The notes beneath the pieces are model-generated. The model did not search any database and was not told the origin of the DNA. It saw only the letters and a program-made list of their open reading frames with translations. From contig CAYPXN010000085.1 of the NCBI GenBank assembly GCA_964414715.1, positions 1 through 14,257 of the forward strand: DNA of 14,257 nucleotides. The letters are read 5' to 3'. Both the position numbers and the translations under genes were made by a program. This DNA is from CAYPXN01 sp964414715 (GTDB lineage: Bacteria; UBA10199; JADFYH01). Positions 1 through 6,918 of this stretch are shown here, one piece after another (position 1 is the stretch's first letter; each line of letters opens with the position of its first letter).

Positions 1-997
1 TTCCGGCACCAGAGGTTTTAAGGCGGCATCACGAACTTCAGTCTTGTCAGAAGTGAGCGAATTGAGATTCTCGTACATGTAATCCTTGAGGAGAATATTG
101 ATTTCCTTAGGATTTAAGGGTTTTCCGGTATTATGTGCGGGGCATTGAGAAGTACAGCGTCCGCACTCCGTACAAGAATAAACATCCAGGATGTCTTTCC
201 AAGTGAACTCATCAAGTTTCTCAACTCCGAATGTAGTAGCATTGGGATCTTCCAGATTGATTGGATTCAGAGCTCCATAAGGTTTTTCATTGCGAAGAAA
301 AACATTGGGAAGGCCAGTAATGACGTGAAAGTGTTTTCCATAAGGAAGAAAATTCAGGAAAACGAGCACTACGCCGATATGAAGAAAATAGGAAATGGCT
401 CCGATGACATTGAGTGCTGAGGGAGAAAGACCCTGAAGAGCTTGACCTACCTGGTAGCTTACCGGACCCCAAAGGGCACTATCCGGAAAGCCGTGACGAA
501 TGAAATGAACTCCGTCGTTGATAAAGTCTGTCAGAATAAAGGGGAGAATAAAACAAAGAATAACCACTCCTTCCGTGGAAAGAGTAACTCGAGAAGGCTT
601 TGAAAAAATACGACGATAGAGAAAGAAGACTACACCAGTAACTACCAAAACTTCGATGGAGTCTTTTATTAAACGATAAGCATTCCAAAGCCATTCAGGC
701 ACAAAAGGAAAAGTAAAATGGGCATCAAATCCCAAAGCAAAAGAATAAATGGTTTGGAGGGCAACAATGCAAAATCCCCAAAAAATAAAGGCATGTAATA
801 AGCCGGGCCAGAAGTCTCTTTTGATGAGGCGTTCTTGTCCGAATCCGTATGAAATCAGGGATTTGATGCGATCTCCGAGATTATCAGTACGATCGGAAGG
901 CTTTGCGATCATCATCAGTTTGTATTTTTTGAACATGGAATAGGCAAAAAAGCCCAAGGCCAGGATCAGAATAATTGCGACAGGAATAGGATACATT
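1..997 (-). CDS. Membrane Fe-S oxidoreductase, HdrD/EMO-like (partial, apparent frameshift)
   Basis: Seen: a long open frame on the minus strand leaves the window at base 1, so the C-terminus is missing. With one base removed near 960-962, the product starts MYPIPVAIIL at 997 and gives 332 residues. There is a hydrophobic N-terminal helix, then GQERLIKRDFWPGLLHAFIF (about 54-71) and further membrane segments with several His residues. The ferredoxin-type cluster CTECGRCTSQCP follows, with Cys at about 275, 278, 281 and 285. Known: this order (nitrate-reductase-gamma-like cytochrome b region, 4Fe-4S motifs, then CCG domains) is that of the membrane Fe-S oxidoreductases that pass electrons from electron-transfer flavoprotein to menaquinone in fatty-acid oxidation. 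Inference: ETF:quinone oxidoreductase or a close relative. No etf gene is visible here. The uncorrected frame from 997 soon leaves the true frame. The body frame is open from about 966 down, with TTG 957 and ATG 936 as possible starts, neither with a Shine-Dalgarno. The family is clear; the exact partner is not. Confidence 0.8.
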
Positions 998-1002
998 CGA
1001 AA

Positions 1003-1009
1003 GCCTCCA
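1003..1009 (-). promoter_or_regulatory. Shine-Dalgarno that fixes the oxidoreductase start at 997
   Basis: The minus strand reads GGAGGCT here, about six bases before the ATG at 997. It is the only good ribosome site upstream of the oxidoreductase. It therefore argues that translation begins at MYPIPVAIIL, even though the body of the protein lies in another frame. Confidence 0.7.
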
Positions 1010-1132
1010 ATGATTAATAATTTGCGAAGCGGTTGAAATAACAGTAAATTATCTGCCGATGAGGAGGATGGGGTAGCAAAAATTGCATATTCAATCAACT
1101 TTAAATTGTTAGGCCAAGGAGAATGAAATCAG

Positions 1133-1546
1133 GTGAAGTCTTATACGGAATATTTGTGGTTTAATACCTCCAAAGAACAAGAGTTTATCAATATTACTCC
1201 AGAGCTGAAAAAGATCCTTTCACTCAGCGGAGTTCAGGAAGGAATGATGTTGGTTTCCGCGATGCATATTACAGCGGGTGTTTATGTGAATGATGATGAG
1301 CCGGGTTTGATTGAAGATATTCAGGTTTGGTTGGATAAGTTGGCGCCCAAAAATCCGAATTATTTGCATCATCGGACTGGCGAAGATAATGGGCATTCTC
1401 ATTTAAGAAGCATGTTGGTGCATCATGAAGTGATATTGCCAATTACAGCGGGAAAATTGGATCTGGGTAGGTGGCAGGAAGTTTTTTATGCGGAATTTGA
1501 TGGAAAAAGAAAAAAGAGGGTTGTTGTCAAAATTTTGGGAGAGTAA
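1133..1546 (+). CDS. YjbQ/UPF0047 family protein (secondary thiamine-phosphate synthase type)
   Basis: The 137-residue product matches the whole length of the YjbQ/UPF0047 family. The conserved blocks are visible: opening MKSYTEYLWF, AMHITA at 43-48, NDDE at 53-56, EDNGHSHLR at 84-92 and the closing block around LDLGRWQEVFYAEFDG at 109-124. The His and acidic residues of these blocks form the putative active site. Known: members can weakly replace ThiE in thiamine-phosphate synthesis, but the physiological role is uncertain. The start is GTG at 1133, which fits the family's N-terminus and lies 11 bases after AAGGAGA (1115-1121). An ATG at 1123 is closer to that site but opens a 13-codon frame that stops. 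The gene lies 24 bases before lemA on the same strand, so the two are probably cotranscribed. It is divergent from the oxidoreductase. Confidence 0.9.
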   Translation: MKSYTEYLWFNTSKEQEFINITPELKKILSLSGVQEGMMLVSAMHITAGVYVNDDEPGLIEDIQVWLDKLAPKNPNYLHHRTGEDNGHSHLRSMLVHHEVILPITAGKLDLGRWQEVFYAEFDGKRKKRVVVKILGE

Positions 1547-1570
1547 TTTAAACAATCTAAGGAGAAATCA

Positions 1571-2161
1571 ATGAAAAAGAATCTATTTATATTATTGGCT
1601 ATTGTGGCAGTTTTGGGAATTTGGCTAGTTTCTGCCCGAAATAATTTTGTTGTTCAGGAAGAAAACGTAAAATCGAAATGGTCACAGGTGGAAAATGTGT
1701 ATCAACGCCGTTTGGATTTGATTCCCAATCTTGTGAATACCGTCAAAGGCTACGCCTCTCATGAAAAAGAAACATTGGAGGGAGTTGTTGAAGCACGTTC
1801 GAAAGCGACCCAGATTTCAGGCGATGCCTTAAAGAATGTGATCAACGATCCTCAGGCTTTTCAGAAGTTTCAGGAATCTCAAAGTGCTTTGTCTTCAGCT
1901 CTTTCGAAGTTGATGGTAGTGGTAGAAAGATATCCGGATTTGAAGGCCAATCAAAATTTTCTGGAATTGCAAAGTCAGTTGGAAGGAACCGAAAACAGAA
2001 TCACTGTAGAACGTAAACGTTACAATGATGCAGCTCAGGAATTTAATGTGGCCATCCGTAAATTTCCGGGAGCCATGGTAGCTTCCATTTTTGGCTTCAA
2101 GGAAAAGGCCTATTTCCAATCAGAAGCTGCTGCGAGCAAGGCTCCGGAAGTAAAATTTTAA
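1571..2161 (+). CDS. lemA: LemA family membrane protein
   Basis: The 196-residue protein has a short basic N-terminus, one membrane helix (about 4-22) and then a long helical domain, the usual LemA layout and length. The family signature is visible in ENVKSKWSQVENVYQRRLDL (about 32-51), then IPNLVNTVKGYASHE, and in the C-terminal NRITVERKRYNDAAQEFN. Known: LemA proteins are anchored in the inner membrane with the helical bundle outside the cytoplasm, and their job is poorly defined. They are often beside TPM-domain or peptidase genes, which are absent here. AAGGAGA precedes the ATG at a good distance. The stop overlaps the tatC stop by four bases in a tail-to-tail arrangement with no terminator visible between them. 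Confidence 0.93.
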   Translation: MKKNLFILLAIVAVLGIWLVSARNNFVVQEENVKSKWSQVENVYQRRLDLIPNLVNTVKGYASHEKETLEGVVEARSKATQISGDALKNVINDPQAFQKFQESQSALSSALSKLMVVVERYPDLKANQNFLELQSQLEGTENRITVERKRYNDAAQEFNVAIRKFPGAMVASIFGFKEKAYFQSEAAASKAPEVKF

Positions 2162-2919
2162 GTCGGGTTTTCTTCAGTATTTTCTTTGACTTTTTTCTTT
2201 CCAAAGAAATAAGCACCCAGTCCTCCCAGTTCATAAAGAACAAGAAGCGGGGTGGCCATCATGAATTGGGAAAGGATGTCGGGTCCTGGAGTAAGGATTC
2301 CTGCAATGACGAAAATAAGAATAATGGCATACTTACGGAATTTATGAATGTGAGAGTAGTCAATGAGGCCCACTCGAGAGAGCATCAGAATAATGAGGGG
2401 GAGTTCAAAAGTTACGCCGAATGCCAAAAGGAATTTTGAGCTGAAAGAAAAATAATCTTCCATTTTGGGCATGAAAAGAATGGGAGTGTCATTTAAAATA
2501 TCCACCACAAATTTGAAGCCGGTAGGAAAAACGAAAAAATATCCAAAGAGAGCGCCTACTACAAAAAAGAAGGCCGATAAAACTCCCATCCAAACAATGG
2601 TATTCTTTTCAGTTTTATACAAACCGGGAGAGACAAATCTCCATATTTGATAAGCGATATAAGGCGCTGCAAGTAAAGCCCCTGCTAAAAAGGCAGTCTT
2701 GATATAAACCATGTAGGATTCAAAGGGAGTGGTTGTGATAAAGTGGCTTCCTTTGGGCAAAGCTAATTCGAGAGGATGAATGAGAAGTGCAAAAAGCTCT
2801 TTCGAATAATAAAGGGTGAGGCTGGTTCCGATGATGAGAGCGATAATGGAGTGAATCAGGGCACGCCTGAGATCCGCCAGATGTTGAACCAAATGCATTA
2901 AATGCGGATTTTCTTTCAT
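2158..2919 (-). CDS. tatC: Sec-independent protein translocase subunit TatC
   Basis: The 253-residue polytopic protein has about six membrane segments. The N-terminal cytoplasmic motif HLADLRRALIHS matches the twin-arginine signal recognition region of TatC. Also visible are TPFESYMVYIKTAFLAG in the first periplasmic loop/TM2 region and FGVTFELPLIILML in TM4. Known: TatC is the receptor for folded Tat substrates and assembles with TatB and TatA. Its ATG overlaps the stop of the TatB-type gene (ATGA, 2916-2919), a sign of translational coupling. A Lys/Glu-rich tail (FGKKKVKENTEENPT) ends the protein. Last gene of the PBP1A-tat operon. Confidence 0.97.
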   Translation of the reverse strand: MKENPHLMHLVQHLADLRRALIHSIIALIIGTSLTLYYSKELFALLIHPLELALPKGSHFITTTPFESYMVYIKTAFLAGALLAAPYIAYQIWRFVSPGLYKTEKNTIVWMGVLSAFFFVVGALFGYFFVFPTGFKFVVDILNDTPILFMPKMEDYFSFSSKFLLAFGVTFELPLIILMLSRVGLIDYSHIHKFRKYAIILIFVIAGILTPGPDILSQFMMATPLLVLYELGGLGAYFFGKKKVKENTEENPT

Positions 2920-3170
2920 GATACTTTATTGTTGTCCGGAGTTTTTGTTTCAGGGGCTGGATTTGAGTTGGGAGGAGTGGGTTTGACAATATTCTGGCTG
3001 CCTTCCCGAACATCCGCTTCAAAGGATTGCTTGATTTCATCCATTGAGGTTTTCAGTTCGTGAAACCATTTTCCCAAAGTGCGTGCAGTTTCGGGAATTT
3101 TGTCAGGACCTAAAAATATCACGGCGATAATGAGTACAACTAACATTTCGCCAAAACCCATTCCAAACAT
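2916..3170 (-). CDS. Twin-arginine translocase subunit, TatB-type
   Basis: The 84-residue protein has a short N-terminal helix (MFGMGFGEMLVVLIIAVIFL) with Glu at position 8. The hinge LGPDKIPETAR, an amphipathic helix and a Pro/Asn-rich tail follow. The Glu in the helix and the Gly-Pro hinge resemble TatB rather than TatA, which usually carries an FG hinge. Known: TatB partners TatC in the substrate receptor. Only one TatA/B-type gene is seen here, so TatA may be encoded elsewhere, or this protein may serve both roles. Its ribosome site AAGGTG (3175-3180) overlaps the PBP1A stop codon, and its own stop overlaps the tatC start. The three genes thus look translationally linked. Confidence 0.9.
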   Translation of the reverse strand: MFGMGFGEMLVVLIIAVIFLGPDKIPETARTLGKWFHELKTSMDEIKQSFEADVREGSQNIVKPTPPNSNPAPETKTPDNNKVS

Positions 3171-3178
3171 AAAGCACC

Positions 3179-5998
3179 TTATAAATCTTTGGAGAAGAAT
3201 TCTGCTCCACTGCTATGGTTTCCTCCGCCGCCACCGCCGCTCCCCGAACCTGGAATGCTTCCTACGAAATCCACGGATTCCGTATCACCTTTTACAATTT
3301 CCATGGGTGTTTGGTATTGAGAAAGATCAATCCAAGAAGGAAGTTTAAAATCTTTGGTGGGATATTTCTTGGTGGCTTCGGTCATGTAATATAACCAAAT
3401 AGGAGCCGCGACATGGCCCCCTGTTGCTCCATGGCCAATTGTTTTAATTTTTTCATCGTGTCCCACCCAAACTCCGGTGACCAGGGTAGGGGTAAATCCG
3501 ATAAACCAGGCATCTGTTGCACCGTTAGTGGTTCCTGTTTTGCCTGCGGCAGGTTTGCCAAGAGCGAGAACTCTGGTAGCAGTACCGTATTTTACAACAT
3601 CCTGTAACATAGAAACCATGGTCGCTGCCGTACGGGGAGTAATGGTATAGCCTTCGGGAATATAGGAACCGTAAAGAATTTTCTTTTCATATTCGCTCAA
3701 ATTGAGCTGGTCCTTTTTGATGGCCTCATCCCCTTGGGCGATCAGTTGACCGTTATAATCCATTTCGTCCCAGGGGATTCCTTTTTTGGCTTTCGATTTT
3801 TCGGCAGGTTTTGTTTCAACTTTAGCCACAGGAGAAGATTCTGGTCCTGACTCTGCAGAAGCTTGTTGAGACTCTGGGATGGAGGCTTGTCCATTTGCTA
3901 CTTCTCCCTTGCTCGAAACTGCAGAGGGATTATCTGCGGGAGCTGATTCCGACTTTTTATCAGCATCCCAAGTGATGACAAACTTGGAAGGGTCCATGGC
4001 TTTGTTTTCCTCCAGGACTTTTCCTGAAGGATCCACGATTTTACGAATGATGTGAGTTTGAGGAAGAATGCCGCCGTTAGCAAAGGTTCCGTAAGCGCGT
4101 GCCATTTCTGAGAGATAAACATCATTGGCGCCGAGGGCCATGGAGTAATATTTTTGAATGTCTGAAGTCAGTCCCAATTTTCTCATGTAGGCATCGATAT
4201 AGTGTGTGCCGATATCCATGGTGATGCGCACACAAACCACGTTGACGGAATGGGCGAGGGCATTACGCAGAGTCATTGCACCACTAAAACTACCGCCATA
4301 ATTTTTAGGACTCCAAAACTTTCCAGGAGATTCTTCATAAACAATAGGCGCATCCATCACGATGGTATTGGGAGTATAGCCTTTGTCAACAGCTGCTGAA
4401 TAGATCAAAGGTTTCACAGAAGAGCCTGGCTGACGAAGTGCTTGAGTTGCACGGTTAAATTCACTTTTTTTATAATCAACGCCTCCTACAATTGCTTTTA
4501 CTTCACCTGTGAAAGGTTCATAGGAGTAAAGGGCGCTTTGTAGATTAGGTGTTTGTTCTAAAGAGAAAACGTATTTTCCATCCGCGGTTTGAGTGGGAGC
4601 TTTTTCTTCCACAGGTTTTACGTTTTTACTTTTGTCATTTTTTGCGACTTTGTCTGTTTTGTCAGGAGTGCTTTTAAGCTTTTTGCTGTAAAGTTTTACT
4701 TGAATAACGTCTCCGGTGGATAGGCTGTCCGCACCATAGGCCCAACCGGTTGTTTCAGGGGCAACTACACCTTTTGCATTTCCAACTTGGACGTCAAAGC
4801 CTTTGCTGCGGGATCGTCCCAGGATAACGGCGTCGTAATAAAGATTGTCAGAAATAGGAGTTGGAATTTTGAGAATAGAACCAATATTTTTGTGTTCGCC
4901 ATGATCCAGTTGGCCGGTATTTTCAAGAATGATGATTTGATTTTGTTGATTAAACTTTTCGATTTCTTCAGGACTATTCAACTTCATGTGAGAGCCATGA
5001 TAACCATAAGTTCTTTCGACTTCACGAACTCCTTTTTCAACAGCCGTTTCAGCAGCTTTTTGCATATCAAGGCTGGCAGTAGTGTAAATTTTTAACCCCC
5101 CTTTGTAGAGGGCTTCGTCGCCATATTTTTCTTGAATGTAACGACGGACAGTTTCTGTGAAGTAGGGAGTATTTCTGATATTAAATTCTTTGTCTGTTTC
5201 TGCTTTAAAAACCTTGAGAGGATAGGCTTTTGCTTCTTCCGCTTCTTTCTTGCTAATGTAATTCAAATCCAACATGCGATCGATTACATAATTTTGACGA
5301 ATTTTTGCACGCTCAGGATTTACCAAGGGATTAAATGTTGAAGGCGCTTTTGAAAGGCCGACAATCATTGCTGTTTCAGCGATGTTTAAATCTTTGAGGT
5401 CTTTGTGAAAATAATTGCGGGCTGCAGCAGCAACCCCGTAAGCGCGATTTCCAAAGAAAGTTTGATTCAAATAAAGATACAGAATTTGATCTTTGGTAAG
5501 CGTAGATTCAATTTTGGTTGCAACAATGGCTTCCTTGATTTTACGGTCATAGGTTCTTTCAGGAGAAAGGACCAAAGCTTTTGCAACTTGCTGAGTGAGG
5601 GTGGATCCCCCTTGAACAACTTGCCCGGCTTTTAAGTTGGTGACAAATGCACGAAAAATTCCCCAAGGATCCACACCATGATGTTGGTAGAACCTTTCAT
5701 CTTCAGTGGCTACCAAGGCTTCGATCATTTTTTTAGGGATATCTTTAAAAGGAGTTACAAAACGGCATTCAATCCAAAATTCACCAATTTTGTTTCCATC
5801 TGTATCAAAAACTTCGGAGACTTGAGGTGGTTTGTAATCTTCAATTCTGTCAAGCTTTGGCAAATCTCGAGAGAAATAGAAGTAGGCAAAAGTTCCAAGT
5901 GCCAAGCCTAGCAAAATCATGATGAGAGATGAAAATAAAAGAAATCGAAGAAATTTTGAAAAAAAAGACCTCTTTTGAGGTGAGTTGCTTTTATTCAT
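3179..5998 (-). CDS. Penicillin-binding protein 1A (glycosyltransferase/transpeptidase)
   Basis: This 939-residue class A PBP polymerises lipid II and crosslinks peptidoglycan. Order: basic cytoplasmic tail, membrane helix (about 18-42), GT51 domain with ATEDERFYQHHG (97-108, catalytic Glu 99) and QGGSTLTQQVAKAL (129-142). An OB-like insert follows (about 310-500), then the transpeptidase with SSVK (catalytic Ser 526, Lys 529), SVN (584-586) and KTGT (820-823). All catalytic motifs are intact. It is somewhat longer than E. coli PBP1A because of low-complexity parts: a Lys-rich stretch at about 440-470, a Ser/Ala/Pro/Glu stretch at about 680-738 between SVN and KTG, and a Gly-rich tail with six Gly in a row (921-926). 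The ATG at 5998 is 15 bases from the nearest AAAGGAG, a long gap, but no closer start is available in frame. First gene of the operon with the Tat genes. Confidence 0.97.
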   Translation of the reverse strand: MNKSNSPQKRSFFSKFLRFLLFSSLIMILLGLALGTFAYFYFSRDLPKLDRIEDYKPPQVSEVFDTDGNKIGEFWIECRFVTPFKDIPKKMIEALVATEDERFYQHHGVDPWGIFRAFVTNLKAGQVVQGGSTLTQQVAKALVLSPERTYDRKIKEAIVATKIESTLTKDQILYLYLNQTFFGNRAYGVAAAARNYFHKDLKDLNIAETAMIVGLSKAPSTFNPLVNPERAKIRQNYVIDRMLDLNYISKKEAEEAKAYPLKVFKAETDKEFNIRNTPYFTETVRRYIQEKYGDEALYKGGLKIYTTASLDMQKAAETAVEKGVREVERTYGYHGSHMKLNSPEEIEKFNQQNQIIILENTGQLDHGEHKNIGSILKIPTPISDNLYYDAVILGRSRSKGFDVQVGNAKGVVAPETTGWAYGADSLSTGDVIQVKLYSKKLKSTPDKTDKVAKNDKSKNVKPVEEKAPTQTADGKYVFSLEQTPNLQSALYSYEPFTGEVKAIVGGVDYKKSEFNRATQALRQPGSSVKPLIYSAAVDKGYTPNTIVMDAPIVYEESPGKFWSPKNYGGSFSGAMTLRNALAHSVNVVCVRITMDIGTHYIDAYMRKLGLTSDIQKYYSMALGANDVYLSEMARAYGTFANGGILPQTHIIRKIVDPSGKVLEENKAMDPSKFVITWDADKKSESAPADNPSAVSSKGEVANGQASIPESQQASAESGPESSPVAKVETKPAEKSKAKKGIPWDEMDYNGQLIAQGDEAIKKDQLNLSEYEKKILYGSYIPEGYTITPRTAATMVSMLQDVVKYGTATRVLALGKPAAGKTGTTNGATDAWFIGFTPTLVTGVWVGHDEKIKTIGHGATGGHVAAPIWLYYMTEATKKYPTKDFKLPSWIDLSQYQTPMEIVKGDTESVDFVGSIPGSGSGGGGGGNHSSGAEFFSKDL

Positions 5999-6136
5999 AA
6001 GGGATGGAAATAACTCCTTTATTGGTTTTAAGTTACATACCTTTCTTGTCTCTTCTCTGCAACTTAAATTACATCATGAAAATCGCTTGACGGAAGAAGA
6101 GGGGATGGATAACAATTTTTTAAATTTCGTAATTAT

Positions 6137-6152
6137 TTGGTAATCTTACCAA
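6137..6152. promoter_or_regulatory. 16-base palindrome in the divergent PBP1A/lipoprotein gap
   Basis: TTGGTAA, two bases, then its exact reverse complement TTACCAA. It lies 18 bases before the lipoprotein ATG at 6171 and about 140 bases upstream of the PBP1A start. No T-run follows and the loop would be only two bases, so it looks more like a DNA operator than a terminator. The regulator is unknown; half-sites of this kind (TGGT...ACCA) are common for GntR-type proteins, which is only a suggestion. Confidence 0.45.
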
Positions 6153-6170
6153 TTATAAGAAAGGGGATTT

Positions 6171-6575
6171 ATGTTCAGGAAAGGATTAATTTTTTGTGGC
6201 TTGCTGGCTCTCGTAGCAACAGGAGCCATTTCTTGTAAAAAGAAGGAACTTTCTACGGATACTGGAAGCGAAGGCACGGTAAAAAAAGAAGTGGTAGATG
6301 TAAAAGGGGCAGCTTCTCCTGAAGCTACAGCTCCCGTACCACCGCCACCACCTCCACCAGCTCCTGCAGCAGCATTGCCTACAAGTATGCCTTCTGCAGT
6401 ACCCGCTTTACCTTCTGCACCTCCAACGAGTATGCCTGCAGCACCCTCTGCAGCTATTCCAAGTGCACCTGTAGCTGCTCCTGCAACAACTGGATTGCCA
6501 CCACCACCACCGCCTCCTCCACCTCCTGCTGCTGCACCCACGGCTCCTGCTCCTGTGCCCAATTCAGTTCCTTAA
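6171..6575 (+). CDS. Small proline/alanine-rich lipoprotein
   Basis: I do not recognise a named family. The 134-residue product starts with a basic n-region and hydrophobic stretch ending in AISC (Cys 22), a slightly unusual lipobox. Lys-Lys-Lys follows the Cys, so there is no Asp at +2 and outer-membrane sorting is likely. After a charged spacer (23-45) the rest is almost only Pro, Ala, Ser, Thr and Val, with runs of seven (57-63) and ten (110-119) prolines and SMP units at 72-74 and 87-89. Such polyproline tails form extended rods; a wall- or periplasm-spanning spacer is an inference. GAAAGGGG precedes the ATG. A strong terminator follows. The next gene codes for a similar short Pro-rich lipoprotein. 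The antisense strand also reads as a Gly/Ala-rich frame, a by-product of the Pro and Ala codons. Confidence 0.8.
   Translation: MFRKGLIFCGLLALVATGAISCKKKELSTDTGSEGTVKKEVVDVKGAASPEATAPVPPPPPPPAPAAALPTSMPSAVPALPSAPPTSMPAAPSAAIPSAPVAAPATTGLPPPPPPPPPPAAAPTAPAPVPNSVP
6427..6440 (+). repeat. 14-base direct repeat, copy 1 (in first Pro-rich lipoprotein)
   Basis: CGAGTATGCCTGCA occurs here and again at 6827-6840, exactly 400 bases apart. In both genes it encodes a (T/A)SMPA unit. It supports a shared origin of the two Pro-rich tails, or exchange between them. Confidence 0.55.
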
Positions 6576-6601
6576 GAGTGGCATGAATTGAAGTAGTTTT
6601 G

Positions 6602-6640
6602 GAAAGGGTGCTCTCATAAAAGGGAGCACCCTTTCTATTT
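6602..6640 (+). terminator. Rho-independent terminator between the two lipoproteins
   Basis: A perfect 12-base-pair stem (6602-6613 with 6624-6635; core AAAGGGTGCTC) closes a 10-base loop and is followed by CTATTTT. It should end most transcripts of the first lipoprotein gene, so the second gene depends on readthrough or on its own promoter in the short gap. Confidence 0.88.
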
Positions 6641-6666
6641 TAAAATGTAATGAAGGTTTTGAGTTT

Positions 6667-6918
6667 ATGAAAAAAAATATTTTATTGTCGGTATTGGTGT
6701 TTATTTTTTTGATCACGGGTTGTGGAAAGAAAACAGAAACTAGTGAAGATTCCAATCCCCTAAAAGTAAATGAAAGTATTTCAATGCCCCAAAGTTTGCC
6801 CGCAACATTGCCTGCTAAAGCACCCGCGAGTATGCCTGCAAGTATTCCTTCATCCTTGCCAACGGGATTTCAGACAAGTTCTCAACCCGCACCTACATCC
6901 CAACCGGCAACTTGGTGA
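6667..6918 (+). CDS. Small proline-rich lipoprotein, second of pair
   Basis: No named family recognised. The 83-residue product has a clean lipoprotein signal: basic MKKN, a hydrophobic core and ITGC (Cys 19), followed by GKK and a Glu/Asp/Ser spacer. From about residue 38 it has Pro every three to four residues (SMP at 39-41 and 55-57, then SIP, SLP), much like the upstream lipoprotein but without long Pro runs. Mature length is about 65 residues, so it can hardly hold a folded domain. AAGG lies about 10 bases before the ATG. Its stop directly abuts the stop of the convergent lipid-kinase-like gene, with no bases between. Confidence 0.72.
   Translation: MKKNILLSVLVFIFLITGCGKKTETSEDSNPLKVNESISMPQSLPATLPAKAPASMPASIPSSLPTGFQTSSQPAPTSQPATW
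6827..6840 (+). repeat. 14-base direct repeat, copy 2 (in second Pro-rich lipoprotein)
   Basis: Identical to 6427-6440 (CGAGTATGCCTGCA) and in the equivalent SMP-coding part of the second lipoprotein gene. Confidence 0.55.

Noticed and set aside
479..694. Short minus-strand frame within the oxidoreductase
   Set aside because: It is the out-of-frame reading of the oxidoreductase body; Ser/Phe-rich and without a ribosome site.
6107..6118. GGATAACAATTT, identical to part of the E. coli lac operator
   Set aside because: Only a half-site, no partner half and no lac genes; a chance match in an AT-rich gap.
6146..6562. Long Gly/Ala-rich open frame antisense to the first lipoprotein
   Set aside because: It is the mirror of Pro, Ala and Ser codons (CCN/GCN read as GGN/GCN). 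It has no ribosome site and no family resemblance, while the plus frame has a proper signal peptide.
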